Below are positions 25,139 through 35,306 of a DNA stretch of 64,000 bases, piece after piece. The notes below the pieces were generated by a model. The model did not search any database. It was not told where the DNA came from and saw only the letters and a list, made by a program, of their open reading frames with translations. Origin of the DNA: Nitrincola schmidtii (GTDB lineage: Bacteria > Pseudomonadota > Gammaproteobacteria > Pseudomonadales > Balneatricaceae); NCBI RefSeq assembly GCF_008973715.1, contig NZ_WBOL01000016.1, positions 26,821 through 90,820 of the forward strand. Reading direction: 5' to 3'. The position numbers and the translations under genes are program-made. Each line of letters begins with the position of its first letter. The first letter of the stretch is position 1.

Positions 25139-26764
25139 TTATGCTGCGCTTTGATCTTCTGAAGTCTCGGTAAAAATAGCATAGCGGTTTTTACCCATTC
25201 TTTTTGCTTGATACATCGCTTGATCTGCATGGCGCATCAAGCGATCTGCAGCATCATCGATAATAGGATAATAGACCACTCCCATACTCGCAGATACATA
25301 CAACGGTAATTTATTGATTAAAAAAGGCTCAGCCACACTTGATAATATTCGTTCAAGCAATGGTTTAGAAGAAGAGATTGATACATCAGACAGTACCAAC
25401 ACAAACTCATCCCCCCCGATACGCGCAAGGGTATCCGTTTCTCTCATTGACAACTGAAGACGCTTAGCTACCTCTATTAATAACTGATCACCAATATCAT
25501 GTCCGTGAGTATCATTCACTGCCTTAAAGCCATCTAAATCCAGAAACACCAAAGCCAAACTTTTTCCACTTCTTCGACTCAGTGCCATTGATCGCTCTAA
25601 TCGATCCGTTAGCAGTGCTCGGTTAGGTAGATTGGTTAACACATCATAGTAAGCCATTTGTTGTAGTTTGCGCTGTTCGGATCTTAAGATCGCGCGTTGC
25701 CGTCTAAGTCTGAGTGCTTGATATGCAATAAGGCTTGACGAAATTAACAATGCAATAAACAAGATAGCAATGGTCATTAACCAAGTTCGATATTGCTGCC
25801 AGAGCTGTGAAAGCTCTATGGATTCGACAAAGTCATAAGGATGGGCCTTTATACTTCGCGCTAAATTTTCTACCGAAGCATAGTCGACAGCAGGTATAAA
25901 TCCATCAATTTCAGCAGCTATTGCTGCAGGATGATCTGAAGTTAACGAAAAAAGAGCATTAGCGACACGCCTAACCACCGTTGGATCTACATGAGGCAGT
26001 GATAATAACGGCCACTCAGGATATAAACGTGTGGAGAGTCGAAATGGAAAACCGCGTAAATTCTGCTCATTAATAACACGTAGTTGATCCACAGCGCCAT
26101 ATCCATGTAATTGCCAATCCTCAAGCATACCCGTTCTGACAAAGCCAACGTCTGCAACGCCACTCAACACAGCATCAATAATTTGATCTTGATTTAAAAG
26201 TTCAATAAATTCGAGCTGATCCTTTTGAATGTTATGACGCTGTAACTCATAGAGTTGAGCTTGAAAACCACCTAAGAATCGTGCCTTAGGAATAGCAATT
26301 CGATGTCCTTTAATATCATTCAGCGTTTTTATAGATGATTCATCACGAACAATAATAACGCCGCCCAGGGCACTGGTCGCTACGCCATCTTTACGTCGAA
26401 CCAACGTAGCCAAAACACCAGACATGGATGTTTGACTGCGTAATACCAAGTAATGTCCAGGATTTGTTAACACAAAATCGAGTTGATTTTGTCGCAAAGC
26501 TTCTTGCATCTGCTGACTATCTAAAATTTTTAACTCTATATTCAATCCATCACCTAAGGCATCATTAAGATAGTCAACCAGTGGTTCAAAATGACTTTGC
26601 ATGATGTCATCGGATCGATAAGCGAAAACACCCAGTATTAGCGATTGGTTCGTAGGCGTAATCAGCACATTGACTTCAGAAGAAGTCGAAATTTCATCGA
26701 AGGCAGCCAACGTTGTCGATAGGCTGATAATGATAGGTAAAAAAAGTAACACCAATATTCGCAT
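25139..26764 (-). CDS. Diguanylate cyclase with periplasmic PhnD-like binding domain
   Basis: A 541-aa membrane receptor. An N-terminal signal/anchor (1-20) is followed by a periplasmic PhnD/phosphonate-type binding-protein domain (about 35-300), a transmembrane helix (about 328-350), a short helical linker and a GGDEF domain (about 370-530). The active site is intact (RIGGDEF) and an inhibitory I-site RETD sits five residues upstream, so c-di-GMP synthesis with product feedback is expected. Ligand is unknown. It lies between a binding lipoprotein gene (11 bases upstream) and a CheY gene. Confidence 0.9.
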   Translation of the reverse strand: MRILVLLFLPIIISLSTTLAAFDEISTSSEVNVLITPTNQSLILGVFAYRSDDIMQSHFEPLVDYLNDALGDGLNIELKILDSQQMQEALRQNQLDFVLTNPGHYLVLRSQTSMSGVLATLVRRKDGVATSALGGVIIVRDESSIKTLNDIKGHRIAIPKARFLGGFQAQLYELQRHNIQKDQLEFIELLNQDQIIDAVLSGVADVGFVRTGMLEDWQLHGYGAVDQLRVINEQNLRGFPFRLSTRLYPEWPLLSLPHVDPTVVRRVANALFSLTSDHPAAIAAEIDGFIPAVDYASVENLARSIKAHPYDFVESIELSQLWQQYRTWLMTIAILFIALLISSSLIAYQALRLRRQRAILRSEQRKLQQMAYYDVLTNLPNRALLTDRLERSMALSRRSGKSLALVFLDLDGFKAVNDTHGHDIGDQLLIEVAKRLQLSMRETDTLARIGGDEFVLVLSDVSISSSKPLLERILSSVAEPFLINKLPLYVSASMGVVYYPIIDDAADRLMRHADQAMYQAKRMGKNRYAIFTETSEDQSAA

Positions 26765-26775
26765 CTAAACTGCCT

Positions 26776-27735
26776 TTAATTCAATCGAGGAAGCCATCGC
26801 ACATCAAACATGTCTTGCGTCACGACAGAACTATCTATTAAGTTTGATAACTGCATTAGCACCTCAACTTCTCTAGCGGCATCAAGTAGACGTGAATCTC
26901 CTCCCGACAGATAATGCCAATTCCTCTCCAATGAAGGTAGATGAACACCTCCAAGCGCTGTTTGCACTTGATCAACGTCAGCTAACTGGCGTGTAGCAAT
27001 TCGATACAAGGCATCTTGACGTTGCCGTTGCATATATTCCAACGCTTTAAAATGTCCGTTGATTAGTTGTTGTATCTGATTGTCGCCATGCCGAGTCAGC
27101 AGATCAGGTCTCACCGCTAACACATCAAAAATGCGCTCTGGCATGTGACGACTATCAAAAACACGAAAACCACCTTCTGCTAACAATTGACTTGCTGTTG
27201 GCTCATAAGTGATCACAATATCAACGGTACCGTTTTGCCATTCATCGAACTGCCGATCAGGAGGCAGATCAATTAAAACCAGATGTTGACGATCCAAACC
27301 GACGGCTTTCAAGAAATGATGAAGCACCAACGCGCCCAGCGCTCCTGCCTCATAACCTAAACGTAATCGCTTGATTTTCTTTAGCTGATCAATGGGAAAT
27401 CGTGAAATCACCATATCAGCGCCAGCAGAAACATTAAACACTAAGCCAACTTTAGCAGATACACCGGATGAACGGACTAATAGAAGCTCATCGAGTGTCA
27501 TGCAAGCGGCTTGAACTTGACCCTCTATTAGCATGTGTAAAGACTGAGTAGCGTTTTGATTATTAACCAAATACGTATTTTCTGGCAGCCAGTTAAAATG
27601 ATCTGCCAAATAAAGACTCTCATAGCCAATCCATGTATGGATGGCTACCTTGGTAGATTCATCTGATGAACAGCCAGTTAATGATGCCGCACACAAACCT
27701 AGTCCAGCTGTGAGAAAATCACGACGTGTTAGCAT
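26776..27735 (-). CDS. NMT1/NitT-TauT-type substrate-binding lipoprotein
   Basis: A 319-aa periplasmic-binding-protein homologue. The N-terminus combines a twin-arginine start (TRRDF) with a lipobox LTGC ending at about residue 22, so Tat export and lipid anchoring are likely. The mature part has the WIGYESLYLADHF opening of NMT1-like proteins. No permease or ATPase gene lies nearby; instead it heads an operon with a PhnD-GGDEF cyclase and a CheY. It is more likely a signalling sensor or a co-receptor than a transport component. This is inferred from context. Confidence 0.82.
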   Translation of the reverse strand: MLTRRDFLTAGLGLCAASLTGCSSDESTKVAIHTWIGYESLYLADHFNWLPENTYLVNNQNATQSLHMLIEGQVQAACMTLDELLLVRSSGVSAKVGLVFNVSAGADMVISRFPIDQLKKIKRLRLGYEAGALGALVLHHFLKAVGLDRQHLVLIDLPPDRQFDEWQNGTVDIVITYEPTASQLLAEGGFRVFDSRHMPERIFDVLAVRPDLLTRHGDNQIQQLINGHFKALEYMQRQRQDALYRIATRQLADVDQVQTALGGVHLPSLERNWHYLSGGDSRLLDAAREVEVLMQLSNLIDSSVVTQDMFDVRWLPRLN

Positions 27736-28013
27736 CTTCGCTTACCCATCATCCATTTACTTTGTCAGTAGAGTGTTAAAAAACAATACTGTCCTTTGTT
27801 TAACATCTTGCTAACTTCTAGTTTAGAAGCTTCGACTGCTGATCGCTATTGATTTTTTTCAATGTAACGAAAGTGTGACCAAGATCAATCGGGATAATTT
27901 TGTTATGCACATAAATTTAACTTATGACAAGCACCCTCTTTCTTGGTTTCAGGGTTATTGGTTAAGCCTATGATAGTCCGTAGAATTAGGTTTTAGTTTA
28001 ATCGGATACCGTC

Positions 28014-29234
28014 ATGCCTATACACGCTCGGACCTCTCACTGGTTGGTCATCTTTTTACCTTTTGCGCTAGGCTATTACCTTTCATATTTACTACGTACG
28101 GTCAATGCGGTCATCTCGCCTGATTTAACAGCGGATTTAGGCCTTTCAGCTGCCGATTTAGGATTACTCACCAGCACGTATTTCTTAACCTTTGGATTAG
28201 CTCAAATCCCTCTGGGGATTGCGCTGGATCGTTTTGGCCCAAAACGTGTTTTAGGCACCTTGTTATTCCTTGCGGCTGCGGGATCGGTTGCTTTCGCAAT
28301 GGGTGAAACCAGAGAGCAGTTAACTGTTGCTCGCGGACTGATTGGTCTCGGTGTATCCGCGTGTTTAATGGCTGGCCTTAAAGGGTTTGCACTTTGGTAC
28401 CCTGCTGAGCGTCAAAGCTCAATGACAGGTTTCATTATGGCGGCAGGTGCATTAGGTGCTTTAACCGCCAGCACACCGATGGAGGCAATGCTCCCTATCT
28501 TAGGCTGGAGAGGCGTGTTTTGGCTGATTGCCGGACTATCATTGCTTCTGTCGATACTTGTTTTTAGCACCTTACCCGGTGATGCAGCCAACAGCAGCCA
28601 AGAAACCTTAAAAGAAAATCTTAAATCTGTCGGTAAAATATTTATCTCACCTGCATTTTTGCGCTTTGCGGGTTCAGCTACCTTTTTTACCGGCGGTTTT
28701 ATGGCGATGCAAAGCCTATGGGCGGTGCCGTGGTTGATGAATGTCAATGAACTCAACTTGTCACAAGCGGCTAAGTATCTGTTAACCTTAAACATGGGCA
28801 TGTTGATCGGTCAATTATCCATCGGATTTTTTGGAAAACTCTTGTATCAACGTGGGGTAACGCCGCTGGGTTTAATTCAGTTTGGTTATGGTCTAATGCT
28901 GCTTATTCAAGTGATGATTCTTTCGCAAACAGGACCCGCGTTGGCGCTATGGTTTTTACTGGGCATAACGTCGTCAGTTAATGCGCAAACCTATGTTGCG
29001 ACAGCAAATCAGTTTCCTAAGTCAGCTTTTGGTCGGGTTAGCACGGCGATCAACTTAATGGCTTTCGCAGGTGCATTCGTTGTTCAATGGGGACTAGGCA
29101 TTGCGTTGGATATATTGGCGGTAAATCAATTAACTACCGCAACATCGCTAAAGATTGCCTTCTTAGGACTGATAATTATTCAGCTGTTCTGTTATGTGCC
29201 GCTGTTTTTAAAGAGCAAACGGGCTGAGTTATAA
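28014..29234 (+). CDS. Major facilitator superfamily transporter
   Basis: A 406-aa membrane protein with about 12 hydrophobic segments. The loop between helices 2 and 3 carries an MFS motif A variant (GIALDRFGPKRVLG), repeated in weaker form (GFFGKLLYQRG) in the second half. The N-terminal YYLSYLLRTVNAV segment resembles nitrate/oxalate-formate-like MFS members, but substrate cannot be assigned. It is transcribed divergently from the signalling operon across a 278-base intergenic region. Confidence 0.88.
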   Translation: MPIHARTSHWLVIFLPFALGYYLSYLLRTVNAVISPDLTADLGLSAADLGLLTSTYFLTFGLAQIPLGIALDRFGPKRVLGTLLFLAAAGSVAFAMGETREQLTVARGLIGLGVSACLMAGLKGFALWYPAERQSSMTGFIMAAGALGALTASTPMEAMLPILGWRGVFWLIAGLSLLLSILVFSTLPGDAANSSQETLKENLKSVGKIFISPAFLRFAGSATFFTGGFMAMQSLWAVPWLMNVNELNLSQAAKYLLTLNMGMLIGQLSIGFFGKLLYQRGVTPLGLIQFGYGLMLLIQVMILSQTGPALALWFLLGITSSVNAQTYVATANQFPKSAFGRVSTAINLMAFAGAFVVQWGLGIALDILAVNQLTTATSLKIAFLGLIIIQLFCYVPLFLKSKRAEL

Positions 29235-29290
29235 ATAAAACGCAGCCCTTATCTTCGCAGCGAGCATCGAGAACATTAACGATACCGTCG

Positions 29291-30658
29291 TCAATCTGAT
29301 TCAGGCTCAAAAGGTTGAATACTGCTGAACAGACCAGAGTTTAAGGACTCCATGACGTTAAAACGCTGCAATATCGACTTAGGATCTATTTCATCAATAG
29401 AATCCATATCAAGCGCAGCATAATCATTGCGGTCAACCCGAACTGAAATTAAATAGTCATCTCTATCAAAGCCTGTATCCAAGTCTTTGCGCTGGGTGTA
29501 ACCTGAAACCACGACTCGATCCATGGCAGGCAAACTGCTTAACACCACGCCGATCACTCGCACTACGCTAGCATGCACAGATCGAGAATACTCTTTGGAG
29601 ACCTGCTCATCTGTTTTTTGACGCATTTTCACTGAGTGTGTCTGTAAGGATATCTCTGCCTTGAGTGGGGAAATATCATCGAGAGTCGGTAGTTCCAGAT
29701 CTAACCAAGCTGTACGATGATTTAAATCCAATTGAAAGCTTATGTGTGTTTGCCTAGGCCAATCCAATTGCGTTAACTCAGCAATCAACACTTCTGTCAT
29801 CAGGTTTTCATCATTTAATAGCAGCGTTGAAAATTGCTCAGCATACACTTGCTGTTCAGCTTCATGAGCCAATTTGCGAGCTTTCCAAACTGACAAATAC
29901 GCCTTATATCGCTGTCTCGCTCTGTCAGAAGTTGATTTGGCCTGATGTGTTTCCGCCTTCCAACGCAGCTTGGCGGTTTGCCATTCATGCAGTGCGTTTT
30001 GATGCGCTCTTGATAGTTGTTGTTGGCGTCCTGGAATTAAGCGATGCCACAATTTGATTGATGGTGGCTGAGGATAAACAGGCTCCGGGGGCAAGCTAAG
30101 TGGATCCGGTCGTTGCGGCTGTGGTTCGGCAAACTCAGAAGGTGAGTAGATTGGAAGACCTTCTGGCAATTTTGGAGCCTCTAGGTGTACATCGGCATAA
30201 TCCGCGATGGGGCCGTTAATCAGTAACGCTTGCTCCTCCAATAAAGAGCGCAATAACTGAGGGAGTTCATCCCATAATTTATTCACATCACGATCAGTTA
30301 AGAGCACACCCTCTGCAGCCTTAAGCCGAAGAACTCCGCCTGCATCTAATGATGGCTGTAAAGTGTTCACCTTAAGTTGCGTATTATCATCCGTGGTAAA
30401 AGAAAGATCATATGCCTTTGCTGTCCACTTCTGCCTCTCGCGCAGTTGAAAAGCTCGATGCTGATGAGCACGCGTGCTGTCAAAGCGTGTTATATAGTGC
30501 AAACCAGACGTTGGCATCGTTAAAGGCGCGTGATATTGCTGATCATGCTCAGACCAGGCTTTAGCGCGAGTTAAATCAGATAAGTTGATAACTCGCTGGC
30601 CTTTAACTAAACGAACACCCTCTGCAACACTGATCGAATGACGAAATCGTAAAGTCAC
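29291..30658 (-). CDS. Uncharacterised protein with DUF4236-like N-terminus
   Basis: A 455-aa soluble protein not firmly recognised. The first 30 residues (MTLRFRHSISVAEGVRLV) resemble DUF4236 proteins, which open with FRFRKSI...GVRLN. A proline-rich stretch (about 165-195) leads into a charged, alanine- and glutamine-rich helical region (about 205-265) that may form a coiled coil. The C-terminal third is mixed alpha/beta. No signal peptide or membrane segment is seen. It lies 16 bases downstream of uvrB on the same strand and could share its LexA-controlled transcript. Confidence 0.65.
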   Translation of the reverse strand: MTLRFRHSISVAEGVRLVKGQRVINLSDLTRAKAWSEHDQQYHAPLTMPTSGLHYITRFDSTRAHQHRAFQLRERQKWTAKAYDLSFTTDDNTQLKVNTLQPSLDAGGVLRLKAAEGVLLTDRDVNKLWDELPQLLRSLLEEQALLINGPIADYADVHLEAPKLPEGLPIYSPSEFAEPQPQRPDPLSLPPEPVYPQPPSIKLWHRLIPGRQQQLSRAHQNALHEWQTAKLRWKAETHQAKSTSDRARQRYKAYLSVWKARKLAHEAEQQVYAEQFSTLLLNDENLMTEVLIAELTQLDWPRQTHISFQLDLNHRTAWLDLELPTLDDISPLKAEISLQTHSVKMRQKTDEQVSKEYSRSVHASVVRVIGVVLSSLPAMDRVVVSGYTQRKDLDTGFDRDDYLISVRVDRNDYAALDMDSIDEIDPKSILQRFNVMESLNSGLFSSIQPFEPESD

Positions 30659-30674
30659 CGTTTAATCCTTAATC

Positions 30675-32696
30675 TCACACTGATGTTGCACTATGCTTTA
30701 AGCGCTCAAGTTCATCACGATAGTTAGCCGCTTTTTCAAATTCTAAATTACGCGCAGCTTCATACATTTGATCCTCTAAACGTGATAAAGCTTTCGCCAG
30801 TTCTTTGGGAGATAACAGCGCTTCATCCACATGATAGTCAGCTTGTGTTTCAGCCACTTTACGACCACCACGCGATGATTTCCGAGACCCTGGTGCTTGT
30901 GCGCCTTCCATGATATCAGCGACAGATTTAAAAATCCCTTTTGGCGTGATGCCATGTGCTGCATTGTGAGCAATCTGTTTATTACGACGACGTTCCGTTT
31001 CGTCCATCGCGCGCTGCATTGAACCGGTAATGCGATCCGCATAAAGGATCGCCCGACCACTGACATTTCGCGCTGCTCGACCCACCGTCTGGATCATCGA
31101 GGTTTCTGAACGCAAGAAACCTTCTTTGTCAGCATCCAAGATTGTAACCAGTGAAACTTCTGGCATATCAATACCTTCTCGCAACAAGTTAATGCCAACT
31201 AGCACATCAAAAGCACCAATTCTCAGGTCACGAATAATCTCAACACGCTCTACAGTATCTATGTCGGAGTGCAAATAACGCACCCGCACACCATGTTCTG
31301 CCAGGTATTCGGTTAAATCTTCCGCCATACGTTTAGTCAGTACTGTGACGATAATACGCTCACCACGACCTGCTACCAGATTAATTTCGGCCAACAGATC
31401 ATCAACCTGAGTTGATGCAGGCCTCACTTCAATTACGGGGTCAATCAAGCCCGTTGGCCTAACCACCTGCTCGACAATTTGTTGCCCGTGCTCGGCTTCG
31501 TATTTACTCGGTGTGGCAGACACAAAAATCATCTGCGGCGCAGCTAATTCCCACTCTTCAAACTTCATGGGACGATTATCTAGCGCGGATGGGAGACGAA
31601 AACCATATTCCACCAGGGTTTCTTTACGTGACCTATCTCCGCGATACATCGCTCCGATTTGAGGAACGGTCACGTGCGACTCATCAATGACCAACAACGC
31701 ATTTTCGGGTAGATAATCGAACAGTGTCGGCGGTGCCATACCGGTGTCACGACCTGACAGATAACGTGAATAGTTTTCGATGCCTGAACAATACCCTAGC
31801 TCAAGAATCATCTCGATATCATAGAGGGTGCGCTGCTCCAATCGCTGTGCTTCGACTAACTTATTATTTTCTTTGAGTTGCGCTAGCCTCTCAATCAACT
31901 CTTCTTTGATTTTCTGTGTGGCCTCAACCAGCGTATCACGGGGAGTTACATAGTGAGTTTTGGGATAGACCGTAGCGCGAGGCACTCGTCGAAGTACTTC
32001 ACCGGTCAATGGGTCGAAATAACTGATTTGCTCGACCTCTTCATCAAACAACTCTATCCGGATCGCTTCCCTTTCCGACTCAGCCGGGAACACATCGATA
32101 ACATCGCCACGCACGCGATAGTTTCCTCGATGCAACTCGATATCGTTACGCGTATATTGAAGCTCGGCTAAACGACGCAACAGTGTACGTTGATCAATCC
32201 GATCACCCCGATCGAGATGCAACATCATTGATAAATAGGACTCGGGATCACCCAAACCATAAATAGCCGATACGGTGGCGACGATAATGGCATCATCTCG
32301 CTCTAACAGCGCTTTAGTAGCAGACAATCGCATCTGTTCAATATGATCATTGATCGACGCATCTTTCTCGATAAAGGTATCTGACGAGGGCACATAGGCT
32401 TCTGGTTGATAGTAATCGTAGTATGAAACGAAATACTCAACTGAATTATCTGGAAAGAACTCTTTAAACTCGCCGTAAAGTTGAGCGGCCAAGGTCTTGT
32501 TGTGCGCCATGATAATGGTCGGGCGTTGTACCGCAGCAATCACATTGGCAATCGTAAAGGTTTTGCCTGAACCGGTTACCCCCAACAGCGTTTGAGCCGC
32601 TAAACCAGAGTCAATACCATCGACCAATTGACGAATCGCTTCTGGCTGATCACCTGCAGGTTGAAAATTAGAATGCACTTTAAACCGCTGCTTCAC
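30675..32696 (-). CDS. uvrB: UvrABC system protein B
   Basis: A 673-aa DNA damage recognition helicase of nucleotide excision repair. It has Walker A GVTGSGKT (near 40), the beta-hairpin region with [10 protein letters not shown] (near 93-102), the DESH helicase motif (near 338) and a C-terminal UVR motif (about 632-667) that contacts UvrC. Start is GTG 32696 with an AGGAG ribosome site 7 bases upstream. A LexA box lies 62 bases upstream, so SOS induction is expected. Confidence 0.98.
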   Translation of the reverse strand: MKQRFKVHSNFQPAGDQPEAIRQLVDGIDSGLAAQTLLGVTGSGKTFTIANVIAAVQRPTIIMAHNKTLAAQLYGEFKEFFPDNSVEYFVSYYDYYQPEAYVPSSDTFIEKDASINDHIEQMRLSATKALLERDDAIIVATVSAIYGLGDPESYLSMMLHLDRGDRIDQRTLLRRLAELQYTRNDIELHRGNYRVRGDVIDVFPAESEREAIRIELFDEEVEQISYFDPLTGEVLRRVPRATVYPKTHYVTPRDTLVEATQKIKEELIERLAQLKENNKLVEAQRLEQRTLYDIEMILELGYCSGIENYSRYLSGRDTGMAPPTLFDYLPENALLVIDESHVTVPQIGAMYRGDRSRKETLVEYGFRLPSALDNRPMKFEEWELAAPQMIFVSATPSKYEAEHGQQIVEQVVRPTGLIDPVIEVRPASTQVDDLLAEINLVAGRGERIIVTVLTKRMAEDLTEYLAEHGVRVRYLHSDIDTVERVEIIRDLRIGAFDVLVGINLLREGIDMPEVSLVTILDADKEGFLRSETSMIQTVGRAARNVSGRAILYADRITGSMQRAMDETERRRNKQIAHNAAHGITPKGIFKSVADIMEGAQAPGSRKSSRGGRKVAETQADYHVDEALLSPKELAKALSRLEDQMYEAARNLEFEKAANYRDELERLKHSATSV

Positions 32697-32757
32697 ACAA
32701 AACTCCTGCTTTTTTTCATCAATTTTGACCTTACGGGGATTTAGAGAAATTCAACAA

Positions 32758-32777
32758 TACTGTATGCTGTAGCAGTA
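32758..32777. promoter_or_regulatory. LexA (SOS) box between uvrB and aspC
   Basis: TACTGTATGCTGTAGCAGTA has both conserved half-sites TACTG and CAGTA at the exact LexA spacing (CTG-N10-CAG), with 16 of 20 positions matching the gammaproteobacterial consensus. It lies 62 bases from the uvrB start and 34 bases from the aspC start, so LexA could affect both directions. Confidence 0.88.
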
Positions 32778-32810
32778 TTTTTTTACCAGACAACCATGAG
32801 GGTTATTCGC

Positions 32811-33995
32811 TTGGACTTACAGCTTTCCGACCGCGTTAATAGCATCAAACCATCCCCTACCCTTGCCGTTACCAATCGTGCAGCTGAATTGCGTGCTGCC
32901 GGTAAAAATATTATAGGCCTTGGCGCTGGCGAACCGGATTTTGATACTCCCGATCACATCAAAGCTGCGGCTATTGAAGCGATCAATAATGGTTTTACCA
33001 AATACACCGCTGTGGATGGCACACCTAGCTTAAAGAAAGCTATTATAGCGAAATTCAAGCGTGATAACGGCTTAGATTACGAAGCCAATCAAATTTTAGT
33101 TTCTAGCGGCGGTAAACAAAGCTTCTTTAACATGGCCTTAGCGCTGTTAAATGAGGGCGATGAAGTCATTATTCCAGCCCCTTATTGGGTTTCATACCCT
33201 GATATGGTGCTAGTCGCTGACGCTCAACCAGTGATTCTGGAAACCACTCAAGACAATCGTTTTAAGATCACACCCGATCAACTGGAAGCAGCGATCAACG
33301 AGCGTACTCGCGTCGTTGTGCTGAACAGCCCATCAAACCCTTCGGGTGTCGCGTACACCTTAGAAGAGTTGAAAGCCTTAGGTGAAGTGCTAAAACCCTA
33401 CCCTGATATCATCATTGCGACGGATGATATGTATGAGCACATTCTTTTTGGCGACCAGCCTTTCTGTAACATTCTTAACGCCTGCCCAGAGCTTTATGAT
33501 CAAACCATCGTACTGAATGGTGTGTCTAAAGCTTACTCCATGACAGGCTGGCGTATCGGTTATGCCGCGGGTCCTGCCAAGCTGATTGGCGCCATGAAGA
33601 AGGTACAGTCACAAAGTACCTCTAACCCCAATTCGATTGCTCAAGTTGCTGCAGAAGCGGCACTGAATGGTGATCAAGCCTGCGTTGCAGAGATGGTTAA
33701 AGCCTTCAAAGCGCGTCATGACTTTGTGGTAAAATCACTGAATGAAATCGACGGTGTTGAGTGCATTCCTGCAGACGGTACTTTCTATGCTTTTCCAAGT
33801 TTCCAAAACGTGATCGATAGCCGTCCTGAGTTTGCTGACGACATCGCGCTGGCTGAGTTTTTATTGCTCGAAGCCGGTGTTGCACTGGTACCTGGATCTG
33901 CCTTCGGTACGCCGGGCAACCTAAGACTTTCCTTTGCCACCAGCATGGATGTGTTAGAGGATGCCATTAACCGCATCAAAAAAGCCTTAGGCTAA
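32811..33995 (+). CDS. Aspartate aminotransferase (class I, PLP-dependent)
   Basis: A 394-aa aminotransferase exchanging the amino group of aspartate with 2-oxoglutarate. The PLP-binding lysine is in NGVSKAYSMTGWRIGY (near 235), with NSPSNPSG and TDDMYEHI segments upstream and the C-terminal RLSF arginine. It belongs to the alpha-type (I-gamma) group common in bacteria. The start is placed at TTG 32811: a GAGGG site lies 8 bases before it and the N-terminus then reads LDLQLSDRVNSIKPSPT as in homologues. The ATG at 32796 has no ribosome site. Confidence 0.9.
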   Translation: MDLQLSDRVNSIKPSPTLAVTNRAAELRAAGKNIIGLGAGEPDFDTPDHIKAAAIEAINNGFTKYTAVDGTPSLKKAIIAKFKRDNGLDYEANQILVSSGGKQSFFNMALALLNEGDEVIIPAPYWVSYPDMVLVADAQPVILETTQDNRFKITPDQLEAAINERTRVVVLNSPSNPSGVAYTLEELKALGEVLKPYPDIIIATDDMYEHILFGDQPFCNILNACPELYDQTIVLNGVSKAYSMTGWRIGYAAGPAKLIGAMKKVQSQSTSNPNSIAQVAAEAALNGDQACVAEMVKAFKARHDFVVKSLNEIDGVECIPADGTFYAFPSFQNVIDSRPEFADDIALAEFLLLEAGVALVPGSAFGTPGNLRLSFATSMDVLEDAINRIKKALG

Positions 33996-34001
33996 ACTAA
34001 T

Positions 34002-34022
34002 AAGGGCGCTTTATGCGCCCTT
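34002..34022 (+). terminator. Rho-independent terminator after aspartate aminotransferase
   Basis: An 8-bp GC-rich stem AAGGGCGC/GCGCCCTT with a TTTAT loop, ending in TTTTGCTTTC. Confidence 0.88.
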
Positions 34023-34041
34023 TTGCTTTCTGGAAGTGACG

Positions 34042-35232
34042 ATGAAAACCAAAATAATACCTGCACTTTTTGATTCCGCTGAAGCGCCCATGGTGCTGTT
34101 AAAGAATCAAGTTCATGAATGGTCAAACTCACGCTTTCGTGAACTCCCAGAATCACTGAGACGCGCTGTACTTAGCTGGGCACTTAAAGATGAACAAGAG
34201 TGGCTTGAACTGGACGGTTACCATTTTCAGCGACTCAACAAAGGCAAGCACACCAGCATTCTTGGCTACTTGGTTGACCGTAACAGCCTGCAACGCACCC
34301 TACTGTTGAAGCTACTTCCTGAACTCCACCAAGGCGGCGATCCCTATCAAAACACGGCACGCGTACTTGGCCCTCTGCTTGGCTGGGAACACTGCCTGGT
34401 TGCAAAACGATCGAAGAAGCGCTCATTAGAGGCCTTGGGTTATTGGAAAGAGGGTGAGATGCAACCACCGACCAATTTGGCATTAACCGGTAATGCAGCA
34501 CAAGCCTTTTATGAAGGTGAAGACCTTGCTCATCAGTTAAAAAGTGTCGGCAGAGAATTTCCGTTTGATGAACTGCTAGCACAAACCCCTTCAGCATTAT
34601 GGTTAGGTCAGCGCATCGATTTACCAGAACAAATCGGTGTAGGACATATCTGCGTCTGGAACCCACCAGAACATGTCGATGTTAACTTAGCACAATGGAT
34701 GCTTACTTTAGCGGCTGACACCCTCAGTGCGTGGTTAGTATGTCATCATGTTTCAGAGAAAAAAGATTACGAACCTTCCAATGAACCGCTTGATCAACTA
34801 ACGGGATTACCGGGTCCAAAAACCTTTGATTTAGCATTACAACATGCCGTTAAAGCACACCATGAAGATGGAAAAGATTTTCTGGTAGCGTTTGTAGATA
34901 TACACGCATTAAGACACATTAATGATCAGTATGGTCATGCAAAAGGTGACCAGCTGATTCATCAATTTGCGGATGAGTTACTCAATATGTGTCGCCGTCG
35001 CGATCAAGTGTTTCGCTATGCCGGTGATGAGTTTTTACTGCTGATGCCAATCACACAAAGCCCTCCGCCGGTAGCAAAACGCTTAAGTCGAATTAGTAAA
35101 CAGATACAGGAAAAAATTCCTGAATTTGATCTTAACCTTGCGACCGCTTTACTGTCAGAAGTCAAAGGCAGCGGAGAAGAGCTCATGCTAAGGATAGATC
35201 AACGTCTAAAAGCCGCCAAAGAAAGTAACTAA
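34042..35232 (+). CDS. Diguanylate cyclase, GGDEF protein with unknown N-terminal sensor
   Basis: A 396-aa cytoplasmic protein. Residues about 255-390 are a GGDEF domain with the active variant AGDEF and an I-site RRRD five residues upstream; DQLTGLPG and HINDQYGHAKGD are also present. The N-terminal 245 residues have no recognised domain and no membrane segment; the layout is compatible with degenerate PAS/GAF modules. ATG 34042 (site GGAAG) is preferred to the GTG at 34036. Synthesis of c-di-GMP is expected. Confidence 0.87.
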   Translation: MKTKIIPALFDSAEAPMVLLKNQVHEWSNSRFRELPESLRRAVLSWALKDEQEWLELDGYHFQRLNKGKHTSILGYLVDRNSLQRTLLLKLLPELHQGGDPYQNTARVLGPLLGWEHCLVAKRSKKRSLEALGYWKEGEMQPPTNLALTGNAAQAFYEGEDLAHQLKSVGREFPFDELLAQTPSALWLGQRIDLPEQIGVGHICVWNPPEHVDVNLAQWMLTLAADTLSAWLVCHHVSEKKDYEPSNEPLDQLTGLPGPKTFDLALQHAVKAHHEDGKDFLVAFVDIHALRHINDQYGHAKGDQLIHQFADELLNMCRRRDQVFRYAGDEFLLLMPITQSPPPVAKRLSRISKQIQEKIPEFDLNLATALLSEVKGSGEELMLRIDQRLKAAKESN

Positions 35233-35277
35233 AACGCTTACCACACTAATTTTGTCAATTATTTTGCACGTCCATTA

Positions 35278-35306
35278 TTGAACTGATCGGTCTGTAAATA
35301 TATCAT
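35278..35306 (+). promoter_or_regulatory. Sigma70 promoter of the TetR-RND efflux operon
   Basis: A -35 TTGAAC (35278-35283), a 17-base spacer and a -10 TATCAT (35301-35306) lie 32 bases before the tetR-family start codon. The predicted transcript start falls near 35312, so the transcript leader is short. Confidence 0.65.

Noticed and set aside
27849..27862. TTGAT-N4-TTCAA resembling an FNR/ANR box between the MFS gene and the signalling operon
   Set aside because: One arm departs from the consensus, the sequence is a T-rich run, and neither neighbour suggests oxygen control.
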